Shown here: one piece after another, positions 53,720 through 64,000 of the stretch
Position numbering within the stretch: the first letter of the stretch is position 1
Layout: each line of letters starts with the position of its first letter
Origin: Lota lota
Taxonomy: Eukaryota > Chordata > Actinopteri > Gadiformes > Lotidae
Reading direction: 5' to 3'
Length of the DNA: 64,000 nucleotides
Assembly: GCA_026745465.1 (NCBI GenBank)
Contig: JACYXH010000363.1
Coordinates: forward strand, 505,001 to 569,000
Position numbers and translations under genes: made by a program
Notes under the pieces: generated by a model
What the model was told of the DNA's origin: nothing
What the model saw: only the letters and a program-made list of their open reading frames with translations
Databases searched by the model: none

Positions 53720-54883
53720 ATGAACTTTATTAGAGAACTCCCTTCATTTGACATGTATTAAAACTCAAACATCAAGAGGTCGGGGACCATTGAAACACGC
53801 CACACAACGCTCTCACAACCAACACTCGTGTCCCCAGCGTCTTCAGCAGATGCCATCCACATCAAATTCACACTTACAAAATCAGTTCAACATGAAAAGC
53901 ACACACCATACAGCATCCAAATCAGAGTATATAAACAAGACAAATCATCACAACATTCCACTACAGTTTGATACTAAGCCTGTACTTGATGTACTAAAAG
54001 GATAGGGGGAAAAATTGCAAAGATAAAAAAAAAAAAAAGATCTTGAAGTACTATTTATAAGGATGTCCATGTTAAGGGAGGGGTTTCGCTCGTAGAATTT
54101 GCAGTCTCCATTCACACACTCAGAAAGCAGTCACATAGGGCTCTTTCACTGCACAGCCAGTCCTTTTCACTCTTCTCTCCGCTCGCGCACTCATCGCTTC
54201 ACTCTTCGCCACAAGCCATCCCCAATCGCACTCATCAGTTCTTAGAAAAATGTCAGTTGCGCAGTTCTCTCCATTTTAAAAGTGGATAAAAATGAAAACA
54301 CCCACCGTCTCTCAGAACATGCGGAGTGAAGCCGTTGTTTGATGGCATAGCATGTACAGGTGGGAGGAGGGTGAGTGATACTGAGATCAGCCCAAGAATG
54401 CTGCCAAAGAGGAGCTTCCTCCCAGGAAAATGGAATAGAGGTGAACTGCAGAAGAAATTTTAGTGAAGGCTTTTCCAATAGAACCATACTGCAAATAAAG
54501 TTGCACTTAAAACAATTGCATTTCAACCAGATTCTTCCCAATGCAAGATTGCATTCAAAGATGACAGAGCTAGGTGAATGGTGAGTCACAAATGCTACCC
54601 CATGCATTTTCCAAACGGATCATATCACATTTTACAATGCATGCATTAGAGAATCCAGTTGAAATTGTAATACAAATAAACAAAGACAATAAAAATAGCA
54701 CTTAAGTCTTACATCCTGGGAAACAGGTCACTTTCACAATTTCTAAATTAAAATATTTTGCAAGTGTACAAAACATATTTCACCAAAGTGTTTCTTTTTT
54801 TTTTTCATTGACGCCAACACCAGAAATGAATTTGGGTTTAGAAACCCTAATCTTTCTCACAATACTTACCATACAACATCAAT
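53720..54883 (-). other. tardbp 3' untranslated region
   Basis: About 1.1 kb from the tardbp stop codon to a minus-strand polyadenylation signal (TTTATT on the plus strand, 53726-53731). It lies about 370 bp from the cenps polyadenylation signal on the opposite strand. TDP-43 regulates its own mRNA through its 3' UTR in mammals; I see no long UG repeat here. Confidence 0.6.
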
Positions 54884-56646
54884 TTACATACCCCAACCAG
54901 AAGACTTGGATTCCATACCGGACCCAAATCCTGTGCTAAACCCACTACCACTGGTTGTTGAGTTTGACCCGGTGCCCCAGCCAAGGCTGGCTGAGCTAGT
55001 GCCATAATTGCTGTTGCCTGTGCTAAAGGTCTGACTCTGGTCCCGGCTGGAGGCTGTACCGGTGGAGGTGCTGCCTGTGGTGGAGGTCTGGCCTTGTTGG
55101 CTTGCTAGCATGCCCATCATTCCCCAGCTACTCTGCAGGGCAGCCTGGGCTGCAGCCATCATGGCTGGACTTAAGCTAAAGGAACCAAAATTGGCTAGAT
55201 TGCTATTCGTGCTGCTGCCTAACCCACTACGACTGCTCCCAAAGCTCTGAGCTCCAAAACCATTCCCAAAACGGCCTGCGCGGTCATTCATCCTATTGCC
55301 GTGTTTGGGCTCAGCATTTGAAATATGTACGCTGACCCCTTTAACAATAAGGTCCTCTCCACACAGAGAGGCGGCAACCTGCAAAGAGACAGACATGAGT
55401 GGGTCATCCTTGCAATAACAAATCATCAACACAGTCTTGTCAGTCATCATGACATTGGGGGCCATACCTGATCATCTGCAAAGGTGACAAATGCAAAAGC
55501 GCGGAAGGGCTTTGGGATGAAGACGTCAGTCACTTCACCATACTGCATAAAGAACTGCCGGAGGTCGTCAGTGGTCATGTCCTCTGTGCATCGACCAACA
55601 AACACTTTACGGCATCTCATGGGCTCATCTGGGCCTTGCTGCCAATACAAGCAACCAAAATGGATACATGAACACAATGAAAATAAAAATAAATGCATGC
55701 AATGTGAACATTTATATGACAAATGTCAAAGAGTACATCTTAAGTGTTCTTGGTTTTGGATAATTTTATAATGTAAAAAAGCAGCACCCAACAAAGTAAG
55801 TAAGTAATTTCGTATTTTTCTTGCCTTTGAGTTTGGGAGTTTACAGTCACACCATCTCCCATCAATCATGTGTCGCTGTGCGACAACCTTATCTTGGACT
55901 TCATATTCTGTGAATCTCACAAAGCCAAATCCCTTGGAGTTTCCAGTCTTGGCATCACGTTTTACCTGAAAAACAATATAAATTTAGATAAATACCAATG
56001 CTTCCATTTAAATATTTTTACTGAAGGACAACGCATATTTAGTAATGTGCATTTATTATTCATACCTGGACCATGATTACTTCTCCAAAAGTGCCGAAGT
56101 AGTCCTTCAAGTCCTGTTCGGATGTTTTCCATGGCAAGCCGAGAACTATCAAGTCCGATGTCTTCATGTCGCCTCGTTTCATCTTCACGGCAGACGAAGC
56201 ATCGATTTCCTCCATCTTTCTTTTGTTATCTGAAAGACGACACAATGGAAAATTTCGACTTGACGTTATAGCCAAGGACGCCTCATATCGTTGCTATCAC
56301 GCATTACAAAACAACGTATCTGCAACAGTTAATTCACTGCAATTAAAAGGCACACATTCAGTCTAGCCCAACATGGTGTCGTTGCGATCTTGTATGTCGA
56401 CGTACCTTTGGGGTAGTTGACCACATAAACCAGGTTTCCCCATCCAGTCTCTGGTGCGTGCAAGATGCCCTCCACCAGGCGCACCCCTCGCATGCACTGG
56501 GACACCGGGCTGCGGAACCGGAGGCCGCAGGCCCCAGGAAATTGAGCCGACACCGTTGAGAGCAAAACTGTACCGTCGTCCTCAGATGGGATCTCCATGG
56601 GCTCTTCATTCTCCTCTTCGGCTACACGAATGTAAACTTCCGCCAT
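54884..56646 (-). CDS. tardbp: TARDBP (TDP-43), RNA-binding splicing regulator
   Basis: Nuclear RNA-binding protein that recognises UG repeats and represses cryptic exons. Five coding exons: 56646-56406, 56229-56066, 55965-55825, 55638-55468 and 55378-54884, giving 403 residues. The N-terminal domain starts [20 protein letters not shown]. The bipartite nuclear signal is [17 protein letters not shown] at about 83-99. RRM1 contains KGFGFVRF at about 146-153, and RRM2 contains [10 protein letters not shown] and RAFAFVTF. The low-complexity tail begins near 265 and keeps the conserved helix [20 protein letters not shown] and the ending KSSGWGM. The rest of the tail is rich in Ser, Thr and Gly. 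The intron after the third coding exon uses a GC donor (AACTCAAAG | gcaaga). Further 5' UTR exons may lie upstream. Not the short tardbp-like paralogue, since the prion-like tail is present. Confidence 0.97.
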
Positions 56647-59322
56647 TTTACGGAAATAATTGTTTGTTTACACCAAAAATATTCGTAAACCTGACCACGC
56701 TTGTTAGCCACTAAATGTAGCAAGGCCCAAAACCTCCGAATGTTTTTTCCGTTAAAAGATTAAGTAGCAAAAAATGATTTGCCTCAAAAATAGGTATAAA
56801 GTGTAAAACTTGATTATCTTTGTATATTGTATATAAATACTAGCTACTCTCGGATTAATTTGTTTGCTGGTCGCAATAACCCTGGTCCAATTTCCTTTGT
56901 TCGATGGACGCGACGTAGTCAACAGACGTGAGGCTCACGCGTTAAGATTAATGGAGCCCAGTAATCTCTCCTGTTACTCCGACACTATTATTGAGATTAA
57001 ACACTACGAATGCAATACACTGTTGGCATTTACTTACGAAGTAGACGTAAACGCAATATTTTCCGACCTGATAATATAAGCAGCGCTACAAATGCTCAAA
57101 ATGGCATGCCGCACGTTGACTATGGAAGGAAATACGTCATTATTCTGGACGGTCTCACTTTAGACAGGTTGGGGGGTTATAATGTGTTGCTGCTAATCTA
57201 GGCATTGTTTGATACATCATTTAATAAAAGCTTGTTAAATCTCTACAATACATAAAGCTATTTAACTAAACTCTACATATATTTAATAATACGCGCAATT
57301 AAATTATCTTTAATCACGCACGGAGCCTATTAAATACTGTTATGCATCAACTGTGGTGGAACCCAACCAGATGGAAGACGGCGGAATGACTTTCAGAAGG
57401 CGGAGCTAAGAATTGTATTCCTTGGAAATTAAGCCCTTTATAACTGTGTAGCAAACATGAATCTATTTTCTACAACAGCGTACAAACAAAAAACTGACAG
57501 TTACGCCCCTCAAAGCCATATAGGACAACTAGATGTATATCTATGTATTATATTAGGCCTACACCGTTTATTAGTTTAGCAAGGCTACGTCAGTTATTAA
57601 AGGCATTATATGTCACGTCACAATAATATATTAAAAAACGACTAGACCTGTTATATATTTTGTTGAGTTGTGTATTTACAATAACACAATTGTATCCAAT
57701 TCCAACAATGTTCCAACCCAGAGAAATCTGAACTTTTATTCCGGTAGCTGTCTGTTACATTTGGTCGCATGTCAAGGCGTCATGTGCCCCTAACTTCCGG
57801 GGAAACGCTCGTAAACAGTAATCCAGTACTGACGTGATTTGTTGATATATTTCAATAGCGATCTAGCATAATACGATGTATTACTTTTAACAAGTGGTTC
57901 ATGCCATCCACAATGCAGTGTTTCCCACACATATCCAATATCTTTCTAACTTAACCTCCCCCCAGACCCATCAGCTACCACCACAAGTAGAATCGAATTA
58001 TTGGGAATGACTGAAATGTGTACGGTAACGTTATATAGTTACAACAACGTTCAACATGTTCATAGTTATGTTTAGCAGCCAATGATTGTTTTGACCACGG
58101 ATAACATGTGCTGTAGCTGGGCTACCCCACATAACATCTACTGCTGTTTTTTGGTTAATTGTATTCTCTAATGGTTAGCAAGTTATGTTACTTGTGGCAA
58201 TTTCAATGGAATGAATTTACCTAACATGAATAAATGAACGTCAAAAAACGAACACATGAAATCATCCATAGACCCTGGTTACTGCTAGCCTTGGAACCAA
58301 TCTCGCGAGCTCATGTTTCATTTGCTCTGCAGATAAGGTCTTGCTCCCGTCCCATACAAAAATATTTCTGGCCTACCGACCAATTACAACCGTTTATCAA
58401 ATATGAGGCGGGATAAATACGATGACGGTGCAGAGGAGTGCCGTAGTCATTTTTTCAACTACAACAAAGATGGCTGCCGCGCTGTTGTAGAACGGTCTGT
58501 TGATTACGCTATAGAGACAATATTAAACAAACTGGACAGCATATTTTCACTAAAAGAAGAACAAACAACTGCTCTTAAAGCTTTTGTTGAGAAGAAAGAT
58601 GCTTTTTCGTCGCTCAGTGCTGAGTCAGTGTCTGCGCCCGTTGGTGACGCCCTTTGGAAATTGAAAAAGAACGGAGAGGTTCCTGACGAATTGCAGTTTG
58701 CAATTTGTCTGACGATGCCAGGCTAGTAGAGATGAGGGAATTTCTAACAAGAGTTTAAGGCTTAATTAGACCCGAAATGTGTTCTTTTTCTGATCATGTT
58801 TGGAGTCTATTGCTGACATTGAAAACTGATTTGCTAATTGGTGCAAAGTTTAGATCAGCCAATCAGATCGCTCGAAAACCCCAGCCAATCAGATCGCTCG
58901 AAAACACGAGGCTCTGAATTTCATGTTCTAAATATATTTTAAAAATATTTAATATAAAGCTAAAAAGGTTACATTTGATGTTAAACTGTTTTGTTCCATA
59001 CAGAATAGGAATATATAGCATAATAGTATCATAAAGTTGGCGTGGGTCGTTACCATGTGGATAACACGCCCCTTTCCTAAAACTCAGCTCAAAACGCATT
59101 TGTTTACGTCAGTGTTCGAATTGCAGCTGAAACAGTGGGTTCACTGGCTCTTTAAGGCAATGAGCCTATCTAAATACTTATTTCATTAAATAGATATATC
59201 AGACGCCTTTGCTCAGAACTAGAGTATCGTAGTAAGTATTGCCTCTGGTTTGATTCAATTAAGCCACCTTTACATCACTGATTCAATTCAGGTAAACCAG
59301 AAAAGGACATCTCAAACAGCTT
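56647..59322. other. intergenic region between tardbp and gnb1
   Basis: The tardbp promoter is at the left end. Around 58301 lies TCTCGCGAGC, one base off the BANP element. It is followed by a short reading frame (58403-58726) and a tandem 24-bp direct repeat, cagccaatcagatcgctcg at 58857 and 58882, each copy with a CCAAT box. Otherwise AT-rich with nothing recognised. Confidence 0.45.
58403..58726 (+). pseudogene. fragment resembling the N-terminus of a RecQ-like helicase
   Basis: A 107-codon frame. Its middle (ETILNKLDSIFSLKEEQTTA then LKAFVEKKDAFSSL) resembles the motif-0 region of RecQ-like helicases that are multicopy in fish genomes (L.EQ..AL..F...KD.F.SLPTG). The Walker A motif that should follow is missing; the frame instead continues with unrelated residues and stops. 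There may be a splice donor I cannot judge, so this may be a first exon or a dead copy. The CGCG element and CCAAT repeats nearby might be remnants of a promoter. Confidence 0.4.
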
Positions 59323-61503
59323 TTTATTACATGTTCAATAACAGTACAATTTAGTACAGTATCTATCTTGCATCCAGCTCACCTTGGAACACCAACAGAC
59401 TGAAATAAAATACAAAAGTGAAAAGGTACATAAGGGTGCAGAGCTCTATCTCATTCACGAAAAGAGAAAAGGGAATCCATCTCGGTTGAATTGCATCTTC
59501 ACTTGTGGCCACACAGATACATCACATATATTGTACATCATAGCAGTAAAAAGAAAAATGAACATGTCACAACTTCAACAAAAGTGCTTCTGTATACAGT
59601 GAAATGTTCTTTCCAATGGTTACTGACTTAAGACTGAGGGGGAAAAATGAGTTCAAAGAAAGGACAGGTGTGGTGTGTAAGGATGTTTCTGTTCCATTGA
59701 GTGTGGAAAATTCTACGAGAGGAAGTATTGGTGAAAAGGTAAAAATTCTCAGATTGTTTTATTTAAAAAAAATGGCATCATTAGAACTGGTAGCATAATT
59801 TACACTAAGTATGCAATCAATATTAAATCCTTTCTCAATTCTAGTTCACTCTGGTGCATAGCATTACCAGTATTTGTAAATGTTTGTAGAGTTGCACCAA
59901 AATGGCTGCGGTCAAGATAGAACGAAGTCAATTACTCTCAGTTGAGAAAGGCAGATCAAGGATCTTTGCACCATTGAAAGCAAGTCTACAGCATGCACAT
60001 CTAAATTAACTCATGGCAGACAAAATCAGAATGTTTTAACTTAAAAAATTTAGACCACTATTTTCAGACATTGCTTTATACATTTCATTCAAGAGTTGCA
60101 ACTGCAGTCCCGAGCAAAGGAAGTGTATTTATTCAGGCGAGGTGTTTCACTCAAGTGGATACTATATTAACACAACCTGCCACCCCCCACCCACCCATAA
60201 CAAAACCAGCCATGCCCAAACTATCAATCCCCAACCTTGTTACCCCATTTCTTCCCACCCAAAGTCAAAAGGCATGTACAAGAATTAAGGGGGTCAACTG
60301 GACAGTTACTTATATCTCCTTTTGTACTGGAATGACCATTCATCACAACTTATCGTATGTGCTTGGTTAGTTAACATAGTATTAGTTGAGAGGCAAAGCT
60401 TTATGTGCAAAAAGCTGTGATGAAACAAAAACAGCTAGTATATAAATACATCATGAACATTTTGACAACTGGTTGTGTAAATCTGATCAAGCATTTGCTT
60501 CTGCGCGTTTTCCTCTCATCTTTCTTACGTGATTAAACTAGATTAGAAAGATAAGCTTTAATTTCAAACATATCTAAAACCACCAAGGAAAATATGACAA
60601 AAAGAAAGCCATCAAGAACCAACCATCAGAAAAGAATAATAAAAAAAAAGTTAAATAATTTGTACAATTACACTCCGTTTGCTTTCAAGACACATACATT
60701 TGCATGGGATGATAGTGTTGTTTTCTTTCAAGGGAACATAAACGGTCCAAGAAGGAATGCACAAGTTTCTGATTTGATACCACAGGAGATCCTGTTTTTT
60801 TTTGTTGTGTTTTTTAGCTAAGTGATAAACAATTGTGCTCTTCTTTGTGTAGGAAAGGCCTTGGTTTCCCTTAGTTTTCACGGTGCCCAAGTCAGTTTAA
60901 ACAGTGTTGAAGAAGATGCTGTGAAATATAACATTCTGTTGTAATGGTCTTCCAGTCAACTTTGGAGTAAAATAACATCTGCAGAAAAAGAAAAAGTTGG
61001 GACAGAACATGAAAACTGCTTCTTAATTCTAAAAAGCTATCCGGCCACTTGGCAAAGCATACAGTTACCTAAGAAAATGTACACTTATTCAATCTAATTC
61101 CATTTAAATAATGATTCATCATTCAATCATTTGAAGGGGCTGCTAATAATCAAGTTATATTCAACAATTTGAAAGTTGAAGTTCAATAAGATTAATTTAT
61201 TTGATGTCCTTTAATGAGATGACATAATTAAGGAGGCTTAAGTGAAATTCCAAACACCAAAATATATACATGTTCTTCAGTTTTAATCAACTATTTACAA
61301 CCATTAGAAATGCTCTTAGTTGTCAATTTTTCAGTTAAATCGAAAATAGAGAACTAGGAACATTCTTTCCCATTCAGCAATATATTTGTTTCTGATAAGG
61401 CATCTTTTGCTCATTGTTACTGATGGACCTATAAACACATTTAATGACATTAGAAAGGATTGTGGCTGGCAAAAAAGAAAAAAAGAAAAAGCACCTTCAG
61501 ACT
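59323..61503 (-). other. gnb1 3' untranslated region
   Basis: About 2.2 kb with no coding signal, from the gnb1 stop codon to a minus-strand polyadenylation signal (TTTATT on the plus strand, 59323-59328). A long 3' UTR is usual for GNB1. Confidence 0.6.

Positions 61504-64000
<2,497 letters not shown>

Overview
This window is nuclear DNA from a ray-finned (teleost) fish. The genes are compact multi-exon vertebrate genes with GT-AG introns. Long (TG)n/(CA)n microsatellites are dense, and a hAT transposon and short MITE-like repeats lie in the introns. The proteins are vertebrate orthologues whose human counterparts map to chromosome arm 1p36 (TNFRSF9, DDI2/RSC1A1, ARHGEF19, CPLANE2, HSPB7, EPHA2, H6PD, CENPS, TARDBP, GNB1), so this is a reshuffled 1p36 synteny block. 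I cannot name the species.

Layout: 1-4.6 kb holds two minus-strand TNFRSF9 (4-1BB/CD137)-like receptors in tandem. One is complete with a transmembrane segment. The other ends after its cysteine-rich part. 6.7-17.3 kb (+) is ddi2; its last large exon is in frame with a region corresponding to mammalian RSC1A1 (RS1) and ends in a UBA domain. Its introns carry a hAT element with a perfect 8-bp target duplication and a minisatellite built from copies of its own exon-4 splice acceptor. 17.9-21.3 kb (+) is an ephexin-family RhoGEF most like arhgef19, without the usual C-terminal SH3. 21.4-24.2 kb (-) holds cplane2 (rsg1) and hspb7. 24.7-37.1 kb (-) is epha2 with 17 coding exons. 42.3-48.5 kb (+) is h6pd. 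51.9-53.4 kb (+) is cenps and 53.7-56.6 kb (-) is tardbp (TDP-43). 59.3 kb to the window end (-) is the 3' part of gnb1.

The coding models were assembled by hand from splice sites and phases. Every complete gene model sums to a whole number of codons: ddi2 895 aa, tnfrsf9-like 266 and 159 aa, cplane2 249 aa, hspb7 133 aa, epha2 975 aa, h6pd 795 aa, cenps 123 aa, tardbp 403 aa. These genes do not form one pathway. Plausible neighbour relations are the conserved arhgef19-cplane2-hspb7-epha2 group (ephexins act downstream of Eph receptors) and the convergent pairs arhgef19/cplane2 and cenps/tardbp.

The most interesting signals are the ddi2-rsc1a1 single reading frame, which gives the UBL-protease-UBA order of yeast Ddi1; the self-derived splice-acceptor array in ddi2 intron 3; a putative soluble TNFRSF9 paralogue; an intron that is almost entirely (TG)n starting at its own 5' splice site; and a GC-AG intron in tardbp. 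I found no CRISPR array, operon or other prokaryote-type system.
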